A stretch of DNA of 53,385 nt from Pseudomonas sp. AL03 (GTDB lineage Bacteria; Pseudomonadota; Gammaproteobacteria; Pseudomonadales; Pseudomonadaceae), in NCBI RefSeq assembly GCF_029960815.1, contig NZ_JASBRE010000025.1:1-53385 (forward strand). Reading direction: 5' to 3'. Shown here piece by piece: positions 25,544 to 32,999 of this stretch. Below the pieces are notes generated by a model, which saw only the letters and a program-made list of their open reading frames with translations, was not told where the DNA came from and did not search any database. The translations under genes and the position numbers were made by a program. The first letter of the stretch is position 1; the number at the start of each line of letters is the position of its first letter.

Positions 25544-26365
25544 TTATTCGGCTCGGGCTCGCACGTGGATCGCCGCGAACGGCTCATTCTGCACCAGCTC
25601 GACCAAGGATTCCTTGACCAGTTCGAGAATCGCCATAAAGGTCACCACCACCCCCAGACGCCCTTCTTCAGCGGTGAACAGCTCGACAAACGGCACGAAA
25701 CCACCACCCTTGAGCCGTTCCAGCACATCGCTCATGCGTTCGCGCGTGGACAGCGCCTCGCGGCTGACCTGGTGGCTTTCGAACATGTCGCCACGGCGCA
25801 GCACCTCGGCCATGGACAGCAGCAGCTCTGACAGACGCACGTCCGGCAACAACTTGCGCGCCAGGGCTTGCGGGGCATCCAGCTTTGGCACTACCACATC
25901 GCGGCCCACGCGGCTCAGGCCATCGATGCCTTCGGCAGCGGCCTTGAAGCGTTCGTACTCTTGCAAGCGGCGGATCAGTTCGGCGCGAGGGTCGTCTTCT
26001 TCCGCCTCGATCGTTTCGGCACGCGGCAGCAGCATCCGCGACTTTATCTCGGCCAGCATCGCGGCCATGACCAGGTACTCGGCGGCCAACTCCAGGCGCA
26101 CCGACTGCATCAACTCGACATAGCCCATGTATTGCCGAGTGATTTCCGCCACCGGGATGTCGAGAATGTTGATGTTCTGTTTGCGGATCAGGTACAGCAA
26201 CAGGTCGAGGGGGCCTTCGAACGCTTCAAGGAAGACTTCCAAAGCGTCCGGCGGGATGTACAGGTCCAGCGGCATTTCCATGACCGCCTGGCCATAGACC
26301 ATGGCGAAGGGCAGCTCTTGCTGGGCTCCGGCCTGACTGTCGACAACGGGTTCTACTGCAGACAT
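25544..26365 (-). CDS. scpA: Segregation and condensation protein A (ScpA)
   Basis: ScpA is the kleisin that bridges SMC heads. The 273-residue product contains the N-terminal kleisin segment FEGPLDLLLYLIRKQNINILDI (about residues 50-71) and RQYMGYVELMQSVRLELAAEYLVMAAML, with a C-terminal winged helix containing RLGVVVTFMAILELVKESLV. The ATG directly abuts the yciO stop at 26366, and scpB follows after 11 bp, so the three genes are probably co-transcribed. Confidence 0.96.
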   Translation of the reverse strand: MSAVEPVVDSQAGAQQELPFAMVYGQAVMEMPLDLYIPPDALEVFLEAFEGPLDLLLYLIRKQNINILDIPVAEITRQYMGYVELMQSVRLELAAEYLVMAAMLAEIKSRMLLPRAETIEAEEDDPRAELIRRLQEYERFKAAAEGIDGLSRVGRDVVVPKLDAPQALARKLLPDVRLSELLLSMAEVLRRGDMFESHQVSREALSTRERMSDVLERLKGGGFVPFVELFTAEEGRLGVVVTFMAILELVKESLVELVQNEPFAAIHVRARAE

Positions 26366-26995
26366 CTACGCCTCGGCCATGAACGGCGTAGGGTCGCCGC
26401 AACCGACGCGGATCACTTCTGGCTCGCCGTCGGCGAGGTTGATCACGGTGGACGCCTTGATCCCGCCGAAACCGCCGTCGATGATCAGTTCGACCTGATG
26501 CTCAAGCAATTGACGCATTTCGTAAGGATCGGTCATCGGATCGGTGTCGCCAGGCATGATCAGGGTCACGCTCATCAGCGGTTCGCCGAGTTCCTCCAGC
26601 AGCGCCAGGGCAATCGGATGGCTCGGCACGCGCAGGCCGATGGTGCGTTTTTTCGGGTGCAACAACAGCCGCGGGACTTCGCGGGTGGCGTTGAGAATGA
26701 AGGTGTATGGCCCCGGCAGGTGAGCTTTAAGCAGGCGGAAGGTGCCGGTGTCGATCTTGGCAAACAGCCCCAGTTGCGACAGGTCGCTGCAAATCAGCGC
26801 GAAGTTGTGCTTTTCGTCCAGCTGTCTCAACCGGCGCACGCGCTCCACGGCATTCTTGTCGCCGATCTGGCAACCAATGGCATAGGACGAGTCTGTGGGA
26901 TAAATCACCACCCCGCCGCTGCGGATGATCTCGACAGCTTGTTTTATCAGGCGCGCTTGCGGGTTTTCCGGATGAATCTGGAAAAATTGACTCAC
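26366..26995 (-). CDS. yciO: YciO/YrdC/Sua5-family protein
   Basis: The 209-residue product belongs to the Sua5/YrdC/YciO family, whose TsaC members make threonylcarbamoyl-AMP for tRNA t6A. Family features are SGGVVIYPTDSSYAIGC (about 27-43), RRLRQLDEKHNFALICSDL and HLPGPYTFILNAT. The GTG at 26995 gives (M)SQFFQIHPENPQARLI, aligning with E. coli YciO (MSQFF), and leaves 13 bp to the upstream gene. An ATG at 27034 would overlap it. As a YciO-type paralogue, its role in t6A synthesis is less certain than for TsaC. Confidence 0.92.
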   Translation of the reverse strand: MSQFFQIHPENPQARLIKQAVEIIRSGGVVIYPTDSSYAIGCQIGDKNAVERVRRLRQLDEKHNFALICSDLSQLGLFAKIDTGTFRLLKAHLPGPYTFILNATREVPRLLLHPKKRTIGLRVPSHPIALALLEELGEPLMSVTLIMPGDTDPMTDPYEMRQLLEHQVELIIDGGFGGIKASTVINLADGEPEVIRVGCGDPTPFMAEA

Positions 26996-27008
26996 ATTCT
27001 CTACCTGT

Positions 27009-27872
27009 TCAGACGGCGGCAATAATTGGGTCATGTTTGAATCGACACCACAGTGGTGGCAGATCCTCCGGGAGCGGGCGGTATTCACCGATCTCGGACC
27101 AGCCTCCAGGGCCATGAAAGTCACTGCCGGCGCTGACCAGCAGACCGAATTCACGGGCAAGAATCGCCAGGCTGCCCACTTGCTCGGCGGGCTGATGGCC
27201 ATTGACCACTTCGATAGCGTGGCCCCCTGCTTGAATATAGTCGGCAATCAACCGGCGACGTTTGCTGCGAGTGAAATCGTAGTGCCACGGATGCGCCAGG
27301 CTGACCCAGGCTTTCGCGGCTCTCAGGGTTTCGACCGTGTCTTCCAGGGTCGGCCAGTGTTGCTTGACGTCCCCCAGCTTGCCGGCGCCCAGCCATTTGC
27401 GGAACGCTTCGGCGCGATCCTTGACGAAACCTTCACGCACCATCCAGTCGGCGAAATGCGGACGGGCCGGCGCGTTGCCGCTGTCGCCCAGTTCCTGCTG
27501 AATGGCCCGGGCACCTTCGAGCGCTCCCGGCATGCCTTTCAACGCCAACTTGCGGCTTATTTCTTCGGACCGGAGCCAGCGGCCATCGTGCAATTTTGCG
27601 ATGGCCTCGACCAACGGTGCGGCATTTACATCAAATCCGTAGCCCAGTACATGAATGGTCGCGCCCCCCCAAGTGCAGGACAATTCGACACCGTTGACCA
27701 GTTGCATCCCCAGCGCAGTCGCCGCGTGGCGGGCCTCGTCGAGGCCTTCAAGGGTGTCATGATCGGTCAAGGCCAGGACTCGCACGCCTTTTTCGAACGC
27801 ACGCGCAACCAGAACTGCAGGCGCGAGAGCGCCATCGGAGGCCGTGCTATGGCAGTGCAAATCAACATTCAC
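27009..27872 (-). CDS. rnm: PHP-domain 5'-3' exonuclease / nucleotidase (RNase AM, YciV type)
   Basis: A 287-residue PHP metal-dependent phosphoesterase. The N-terminal VDLHCHSTASDGALAP and ALTDHDTLEGLDEA motifs and the later VSLAHPWHYDF and SAGSDFHGPGG give the metal-ligand set of the family. The E. coli relative YciV degrades short RNAs and processes rRNA 5' ends. The start is GTG at 27872. It lies upstream of yciO-scpA-scpB on the same strand and is divergent from yciB. The exact substrate is inferred from the E. coli homologue. Confidence 0.87.
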   Translation of the reverse strand: MNVDLHCHSTASDGALAPAVLVARAFEKGVRVLALTDHDTLEGLDEARHAATALGMQLVNGVELSCTWGGATIHVLGYGFDVNAAPLVEAIAKLHDGRWLRSEEISRKLALKGMPGALEGARAIQQELGDSGNAPARPHFADWMVREGFVKDRAEAFRKWLGAGKLGDVKQHWPTLEDTVETLRAAKAWVSLAHPWHYDFTRSKRRRLIADYIQAGGHAIEVVNGHQPAEQVGSLAILAREFGLLVSAGSDFHGPGGWSEIGEYRPLPEDLPPLWCRFKHDPIIAAV

Positions 27873-27959
27873 GGGGATGTGTTACCTCAAATCAGCTGGC
27901 GCTATCGCGCGCCAATATGTTTGTTATTATGCCGACACATCCTGCTTCTGGCTGCCACT

Positions 27960-28556
27960 GTGAAACAATTCATCGATTTCATCCCGCTTCTGCTGTTTTT
28001 CATCGTCTTCAAACTCGACCCACGGGTCGTCGACATCGCCGGTCATCAACTGACTGTAGGCGGTATTTACAGCGCCACCGCGATGCTGATCATCAGCTCC
28101 CTGGTGGTTTACGGCACGCTGTTCATCAAGCAGCGCAAGCTGGAGAAGAGCCAGTGGCTGACCCTCATCGCCTGCCTGGTCTTCGGCAGCCTGACCTTGG
28201 CGTTCCACAGCGAAACTTTCCTGAAGTGGAAAGCCCCGGTGGTGAACTGGCTGTTCGCCCTGGCTTTCATCGGCAGTCACTTTGTGGGTGACAACCTGCT
28301 GATCAAACGCATCATGGGCCACGCGCTGACCCTGCCGGATCAGGTCTGGACGCGCCTGAACATCGCCTGGATTGGGTTTTTCCTGTTCTGCGGTGCCGCC
28401 AACCTGTTCGTCGCGTTCACCTTCCAGAACTACTGGGTCGACTTCAAGGTGTTCGGCAGCCTGGGCATGACGCTGCTGTTCCTGGTCGCCCAGGGCATCT
28501 ACCTGTCCCGCCACCTGCACGACGCCGATACCACAACGCCAAAAACCGAGGACTGA
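27960..28556 (+). CDS. yciB: Inner membrane septation protein YciB (IspZ)
   Basis: A 198-residue protein with about five or six membrane spans. The match to E. coli YciB is clear: KQFIDFIPLLLFF at the N-terminus, KLEKSQWLTLIACLVFGSLT, then ALTLPDQVWTRLNIAWIGFF. The family is linked to cell-envelope synthesis and division. The start is GTG 27960; a long in-frame extension upstream runs antisense through the PHP gene and is not real. It is followed after one base by yciI. Confidence 0.93.
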   Translation: MKQFIDFIPLLLFFIVFKLDPRVVDIAGHQLTVGGIYSATAMLIISSLVVYGTLFIKQRKLEKSQWLTLIACLVFGSLTLAFHSETFLKWKAPVVNWLFALAFIGSHFVGDNLLIKRIMGHALTLPDQVWTRLNIAWIGFFLFCGAANLFVAFTFQNYWVDFKVFGSLGMTLLFLVAQGIYLSRHLHDADTTTPKTED

Positions 28557-28557
28557 C

Positions 28558-28857
28558 ATGCTTTACGCAATTATTGCCACAGACGTCGCCAACTCCCTGG
28601 AAGCCCGCCTGGCCGCACGCCCTGCACACCTTGAGCGCCTGCAAGTGCTCAAAGGCGAAGGTCGCATCGTTCTGGCCGGTCCACACCCGGCGGTCGACAG
28701 CAATGATCCGGGTGCTGCGGGTTTCACCGGCAGCCTGATCGTCGCCGAATTCGATTCTTTGAGCGCCGCCCAAGCCTGGGCCGACGCTGATCCGTATATC
28801 GCCGCAGGCGTCTACGCCAACGTTTCGGTCAAGCCGTTCAAGCAAGTCCTGCCATAG
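28558..28857 (+). CDS. yciI: YciI-family protein
   Basis: A 99-residue ferredoxin-fold protein of the YciI/DGPF family, with conserved GRIVLAGPHPAVDSND (about 36-51) and the His/Asp pair typical of the fold. Biochemical function is not firmly known for the family. It follows yciB with a one-base gap, as in other gamma-proteobacteria. Its TAG stop codon lies exactly at the left end of the MITE-like element: TA is the putative target duplication and G is the first element base. Confidence 0.92.
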   Translation: MLYAIIATDVANSLEARLAARPAHLERLQVLKGEGRIVLAGPHPAVDSNDPGAAGFTGSLIVAEFDSLSAAQAWADADPYIAAGVYANVSVKPFKQVLP

Positions 28858-29016
28858 TGTCTTGTCTCGCAAGTACTGTTCCTTTTTTGACGGTGTCTGT
28901 TGCCGTCATGCTGCGTTGCCGCTCCTCGCCATAGCGGGCTATGACTCGTCGCGGCGCCTTGCCTGACAACAACAGCCACTCGCCAAAAAGAGGAACGTAC
29001 TTGTGAGACAAGACAC
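28857..29016. mobile_element. 160-bp MITE-like inverted-repeat element
   Basis: The 20-bp ends GTGTCTTGTCTCGCAAGTAC (28857-28876) and GTACTTGTGAGACAAGACAC (28997-29016) are inverted repeats with a single mismatch, flanked on both sides by TA. The similarity continues inward (GTTCCTTTTT / AAAAAGAGGAAC) and a central CATAGCGGGCTATG palindrome makes most of the element able to fold into one long imperfect hairpin. It has no ORF. TA duplications fit an IS630/Tc1-mariner type non-autonomous element. It separates yciI from the Cpx block. Confidence 0.7.
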
Positions 29017-29127
29017 TAATCCCCTGGCGCGGTGAACCTAATCGGTTTCATCGCGCGCTCAACGCTCATTATTCTCGTTTACCGGCCGACAACCTGCCCA
29101 ATACTCGTATTGGAATCAGGAGTCGCG

Positions 29128-29541
29128 ATGCGCAAAGGTCCGTTGTGTCTGATGTTGGTGACGTTGTCGATCATGGCCCCCGCCCACGGTGAAGAAGGCG
29201 CTGCTGGCGGTAGTTCGACGCCGCTTTCCTTGAGCGCCGGCAGCCAGATCACCGATTTGCAGCAACGCTTGAAGGCAAGCGAGCAGCAACGAGAAGAACT
29301 GAGCAAACAACTGCAGAATGTCGATGGCGAACGCGAAAGCGTTCAGCTGAGCCGGTTGCGCCAGGAGAACCAGCGTCTGAAGCTGCAACTCAAGGAAGCC
29401 CAGGCCAGCAGCCCGCTGCCGCGCTTGCTGACTGATCAGCAGCAGTGGTTCGTCATCGGGGCCGGAGTAGCGCTATTGGCGTTGCTCTGCGGTATCTTCG
29501 CCAGTGGTGCCACCAGAAAACGTAGGCAATGGCTAAATTGA
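29128..29541 (+). CDS. Hypothetical coiled-coil protein with signal peptide and C-terminal membrane anchor
   Basis: The 137-residue product has an N-terminal signal sequence (MRKGPLCLMLVTLSIMAPAHG), a heptad-rich coiled coil (about 40-95: QITDLQQRLKASEQQREELS...), one C-terminal membrane span (WFVIGAGVALLALLCGIF, about 110-127) and a short basic tail. The layout resembles the C-terminal part of TIGR04211/YgiM-like envelope proteins but lacks the SH3 domain. A CAGGAG element precedes ATG 29128. It ends 7 bp before cpxR, so it is probably the first gene of the Cpx transcript. Function unknown. Confidence 0.8.
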   Translation: MRKGPLCLMLVTLSIMAPAHGEEGAAGGSSTPLSLSAGSQITDLQQRLKASEQQREELSKQLQNVDGERESVQLSRLRQENQRLKLQLKEAQASSPLPRLLTDQQQWFVIGAGVALLALLCGIFASGATRKRRQWLN

Positions 29542-29548
29542 GTGAGTC

Positions 29549-30226
29549 ATGAGCGAGCTGTTATTAATTGATGATGACCAGGAGCTGTGTGAGCTCCTGA
29601 GCAGTTGGCTGAGCCAGGAAGGCTTCCAGGTCCGCGCCTGCCACGACGGTCAGAGTGCCCGTCGCGCACTGGCTGAAACATCGCCGGCAGCCGTGGTACT
29701 GGACGTGATGCTGCCGGACGGCAGCGGCCTGGAGTTGCTCAAGCAATTGCGCAACGACCACCCGGACTTGCCGGTGCTGATGCTCTCGGCGCGCGGCGAG
29801 CCGCTGGACCGCATCCTCGGCCTGGAACTCGGCGCCGACGATTACCTGGCCAAACCGTGCGACCCACGGGAACTGACAGCCCGCCTGCGCGCCGTGTTGC
29901 GCCGCAGTCACCCGACGGCGGTGTCCAGCCAGATGGAACTGGGCGACCTGTGTTTCAGCCCAGTGCGTGGCGTCGTCAGCATCGATGAGCAGGAATTCAC
30001 GCTCACCGTGTCCGAAAGCCGTTTGCTCGAAGCCCTGCTCAAGCAACCCGGTGAGCCGCTGGACAAACAGGAACTCGCGCAAATCGCCCTCGGCCGCAAG
30101 CTGACACTGTACGACCGCAGCCTGGACATGCACGTCAGCAACCTGCGCAAAAAGATCGGCCCGCACCCCGACGGCCGCCCGCGCATCGTGGCCCTGCGCA
30201 GCCGTGGCTATTACTACAGCCTGTAA
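29549..30226 (+). CDS. cpxR: Response regulator CpxR (OmpR family)
   Basis: A 225-residue DNA-binding response regulator: receiver domain 1-115 with acidic pocket DDD at 8-10, phospho-acceptor Asp52 (VVLDVMLPDGSG) and Lys near 102 (YLAKPCDPRELTARL), then an OmpR winged helix (130-225, DRSLDMHVSNLRKKIG). Its partners (CpxP-like protein and CpxA-like kinase) and order match the Cpx locus of P. aeruginosa. It would respond to cell-envelope stress. Confidence 0.9.
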   Translation: MSELLLIDDDQELCELLSSWLSQEGFQVRACHDGQSARRALAETSPAAVVLDVMLPDGSGLELLKQLRNDHPDLPVLMLSARGEPLDRILGLELGADDYLAKPCDPRELTARLRAVLRRSHPTAVSSQMELGDLCFSPVRGVVSIDEQEFTLTVSESRLLEALLKQPGEPLDKQELAQIALGRKLTLYDRSLDMHVSNLRKKIGPHPDGRPRIVALRSRGYYYSL

Positions 30227-30253
30227 GTTTTGTCAGGTCAGCGAGAAATCGTC

Positions 30254-30269
30254 TTTACCCAAGCTTTAC
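30254..30269 (-). promoter_or_regulatory. Candidate CpxR box
   Basis: The minus strand reads GTAAAGCTTGGGTAAA, two GTAAA half-sites separated by 6 nt, within the 4-8 nt range known for CpxR sites (5 is most common). It lies about 85 bp before the CpxP-like gene and 28 bp after the cpxR stop, so it probably drives strong stress-inducible expression of cpxP/cpxA. Confidence 0.55.
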
Positions 30270-30351
30270 ACTCCGCTGACCGCCGCTGACCTTGGTCTCC
30301 GTAATCTGCACACATCCGGAACGTACCGGGAACGAGACAAGGAGATTCACC

Positions 30352-30789
30352 ATGCGCAAGACTCTTATCGCTCTGATGTTCGCTGCCGCTCTGCCGACCA
30401 TTGCCATGGCCATGCCTGAAGGTGCCGGCCCGATGGACGGCTCACGCCATGGCGGTCAGATGCACGGCATGCACGGCAAAGGCCCGTACAGCCAGCTGGA
30501 CCTGAGCCGCGAACAGCGCGAGCAGGTCCGCAAGATCATGGGCGAGCAGATGCATGAGCGTAAGCAAGTGGTCGACAAGTACCTGGAAAAACTTTCGCCA
30601 GCCGACCAGAAAGCCATGAAAGATGAAATGGCGGCCAACCACAAGAAAGCTGAAGCCGACGTGCGTGCCTTGCTGAAACCGGATCAACAGAAGCAATTCG
30701 ACGAGATCCAGAAGAAAAAGGCCGAGCGTCGCGCCGAATGGGCCGAGTTCAAGGCCTGGAAAGCGCAACAACCGCAAAAAGCGCAATAA
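30352..30789 (+). CDS. Periplasmic CpxP/Spy-like (LTXXQ) stress protein
   Basis: A 145-residue periplasmic protein: signal peptide MRKTLIALMFAAALPTIAMA, then a Met/His-rich segment (DGSRHGGQMHGMHGKG, about 27-42), then an all-helical Spy/CpxP domain with LTXXQ-like motifs LSREQ and LKPDQ, and a highly charged C-terminus. CpxP/Spy proteins act as chaperones and as feedback inhibitors of the sensor kinase. A good AAGGAG ribosome-binding site precedes ATG 30352. It sits between cpxR and cpxA with a CpxR box upstream. The Met/His cluster suggests metal binding. Confidence 0.9.
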   Translation: MRKTLIALMFAAALPTIAMAMPEGAGPMDGSRHGGQMHGMHGKGPYSQLDLSREQREQVRKIMGEQMHERKQVVDKYLEKLSPADQKAMKDEMAANHKKAEADVRALLKPDQQKQFDEIQKKKAERRAEWAEFKAWKAQQPQKAQ

Positions 30790-30856
30790 TGCTTTAGCAA
30801 CACGCCCCAGCCCAACGGTTAATCGCCCTTGGGCTTTCTTTGTTTGAGGATTTTTT

Positions 30857-32197
30857 GTGCGCTCATTGTTCTGGCGTATTCTGGCCAGCTTTTGGCTGGC
30901 CATCGCTCTGGTTGCAGGGCTTTCCATTCTGCTCGGGCACATGCTCAACCAGGATGCATGGATTCTCAGCCGTCACCCGGGCCTCAACACCCTGGCCGAA
31001 CAGTGGACGCAAACCTATGAGTCGCAGGGTGAAGACGCGGCCCAGGACATTCTGGAACAGCGCAAGCGCCAGTATCACATTGACGTTCAAGTGCTCAACG
31101 AGAGCGGCGATCCGGTGGTGCGCGGCACCTTCCCACGTCGTGCGGCAGCCTTCGAAGCGCGGCAGAACAACGACGACCGTCGCCTGCCATGGCGTCGCTT
31201 GACCGCTGAGTACACCAGCGAAAAAACCGGCGACACGTACCTGCTGATCTACCGCATTCGACACCCGGAACTGGACTCATGGCACCGCGAAAGCCTGCTG
31301 TGGCCGTTGAGTGCGCTGGGTATCGCGCTGGTGGTGCTGACCTTGTTCAGCTTGTTGGTGACGTTGTCCATTACTCGCCCACTCAACCGTTTGCGCGGTG
31401 CGGTGCATGATCTGGGGCAAACCACTTACCAGCAGAACAGCTTGGTAAAACTGGCCAACCGGCGCGATGAGTTCGGCGTGCTGGCCAACGACTTCAACCG
31501 CATGGGCGCGCGCCTGCAAAGTTTGATCGGCAGTCAGCGGCAGTTGCTGCGGGATGTGTCCCACGAATTGCGCTCCCCCCTCGCCCGGCTGCGCATTGCG
31601 CTGGCACTGGCCGAGCGGGCCAACCCTGAAGAACGGGAAAAGCTCTGGCCGCGCCTTACCCGTGAGTGCGACAGACTGGAAGCGTTGATCAGCGAAATCC
31701 TGGTACTGGCACGGGTCGATGCCGACAACGCCAGCGCCGAAGAAGTTGATCTCAATGCGCTGCTCAACACTCTGCAAAAGGATGCTCAATTGAGTTCGCC
31801 CGAGCAGAACGTGCGCCTTGAGGCCGAGCCTCAGCTGAATCTCAAAGGCTGGCCGACGATGATCGAGCGCGCCGTGGACAACTTGCTGCGCAATGCTCAG
31901 CGGTTCAACCCGCAGGGGCAATCCATTGAAATGCAGGCGGTGCGTCAGGGTGAGCGGATTGTGGTCAGCGTGCGTGACCATGGGCCGGGTGTAGAGGCTG
32001 CACATTTGAGCCAGTTGGGGGAGCCATTCTACCGGGCACCGGGGCAGACGGCGGCTGGACATGGTTTGGGGTTGGCCATTGCGCGTCGTGCGGCGGAACG
32101 GCATGGCGGGAGTCTAGTGCTGGCAAATCATCCGCATGGTGGGTTTATCGCCAGCCTTGAATTACCGTTGGTGCCGGGGGCGGTCGTTCAGCCGTAA
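30857..32197 (+). CDS. cpxA: Sensor histidine kinase CpxA
   Basis: A 446-residue inner-membrane kinase: first span at about 8-28, periplasmic sensor domain to about 150, second span around 150-172, HAMP (SITRPLNRLRGAVHDL), phosphorylated His in RDVSHELRSPLARLR, and HATPase with N box NLLRNAQRF and G boxes DHGPGV and GHGLGLAIARR. The start is GTG 30857, with GAGG ahead of it. It would phosphorylate the CpxR encoded upstream. The order cpxR-cpxP-cpxA is the Pseudomonas arrangement. Confidence 0.92.
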   Translation: MRSLFWRILASFWLAIALVAGLSILLGHMLNQDAWILSRHPGLNTLAEQWTQTYESQGEDAAQDILEQRKRQYHIDVQVLNESGDPVVRGTFPRRAAAFEARQNNDDRRLPWRRLTAEYTSEKTGDTYLLIYRIRHPELDSWHRESLLWPLSALGIALVVLTLFSLLVTLSITRPLNRLRGAVHDLGQTTYQQNSLVKLANRRDEFGVLANDFNRMGARLQSLIGSQRQLLRDVSHELRSPLARLRIALALAERANPEEREKLWPRLTRECDRLEALISEILVLARVDADNASAEEVDLNALLNTLQKDAQLSSPEQNVRLEAEPQLNLKGWPTMIERAVDNLLRNAQRFNPQGQSIEMQAVRQGERIVVSVRDHGPGVEAAHLSQLGEPFYRAPGQTAAGHGLGLAIARRAAERHGGSLVLANHPHGGFIASLELPLVPGAVVQP

Positions 32198-32213
32198 GTG
32201 CAGTGGTGATGCA

Positions 32214-32305
32214 AAAAGATCGCAGCCTCGTTTCACTCGACAGCTGCTACAGATGTACACCTGTCTCTGTAGCAGCTGTCGAGTGAAACGAGGCTGCGAT
32301 CTTTT
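32214..32305. repeat. REPIN-like perfect 39-bp inverted repeat
   Basis: Two 39-bp arms, 32214-32252 and 32267-32305, are exact reverse complements around a 14-nt loop. Each contains GCTGTCGAGTGAAACGAGGC and ends in AAAAGATCGCAGCC or its complement. It fills the gap between the convergent cpxA and nitroreductase genes, and the AAAAGATC/GATCTTTT ends could make it a bidirectional terminator. Confidence 0.88.
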
Positions 32306-32310
32306 GATCT

Positions 32311-32877
32311 TCAAAACTTAGCGGGCCAGACGCTGACGAATTCAGTGAGGTCTACCTTCTCCGCCACCCGCGGTTCCTTCTGCGGCGTACCCAGATAAAG
32401 AAACGCAATCACCTCTTCCCCTTCCACAAGCCCCAACCCCTTGGCCACATGCGCCGAATACGCCAGCTCACCCGTGCGCCACACCGCGCCAATCCCTTGC
32501 GCATACGCCGCCAGCAAAACCCCATGAGCCGCGCAACCCGCCGCCAGCCGTTGTTCGGACTTCGGATATTTGACGTGATCCTGCAACCGCGCGATCACCA
32601 CAACCACCAGCGGCGCACGCAGCGGGCCGTTACGCGCCTTGTCCAGCGCGGCCTCGGACACCTCACTGTCCTGCAGCTTCGCCGCTTCGGCCAGCAACTC
32701 GCCCATTTGCTCACGTGCCGCGCCTTCGACGGTCAGGAAGCGCCAAGGCTGCAAGTGACCATGGTCTGGCGCTCGCATCGCGGCGGCAAACAGCACTTCG
32801 CGTTGTTCTGCGGTCGGTGCTGGTTCCAGCAGTCGCGGAACGGAAACACGGTTGAGCAAAGCGTCGAGAGCCTGCAT
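32311..32877 (-). CDS. Nitroreductase family protein (YdjA-like)
   Basis: A 188-residue FMN-dependent nitroreductase. The N-terminal MQALDALLNRVSVPRLLEPAPT and AAMRAPDHGHLQPWRF match YdjA, a small homodimeric form, with GIGAVWRTGELAYS near the flavin site and FLYLGTPQKEPR near the C-terminus. It should reduce quinone- or nitro-like compounds with NAD(P)H; the natural substrate is unknown. It is a single gene, convergent with cpxA. Confidence 0.9.
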   Translation of the reverse strand: MQALDALLNRVSVPRLLEPAPTAEQREVLFAAAMRAPDHGHLQPWRFLTVEGAAREQMGELLAEAAKLQDSEVSEAALDKARNGPLRAPLVVVVIARLQDHVKYPKSEQRLAAGCAAHGVLLAAYAQGIGAVWRTGELAYSAHVAKGLGLVEGEEVIAFLYLGTPQKEPRVAEKVDLTEFVSVWPAKF

Positions 32878-32999
32878 CGGCCACCTCCTGAAAAAAATGT
32901 GAAGCTATTCTAGCTGCAACCACCTCGGGAGTGCCGGTTTACATAGCAGGCCCCGCAGGTAGAATGGCGCCCTTCCCTATTTCAGCCCGAGCGGACTTC

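Noticed and set aside
27033..27959. Extension of the yciB frame upstream of its GTG
   Set aside because: It runs antisense through the PHP gene and adds over 300 residues not found in YciB proteins.
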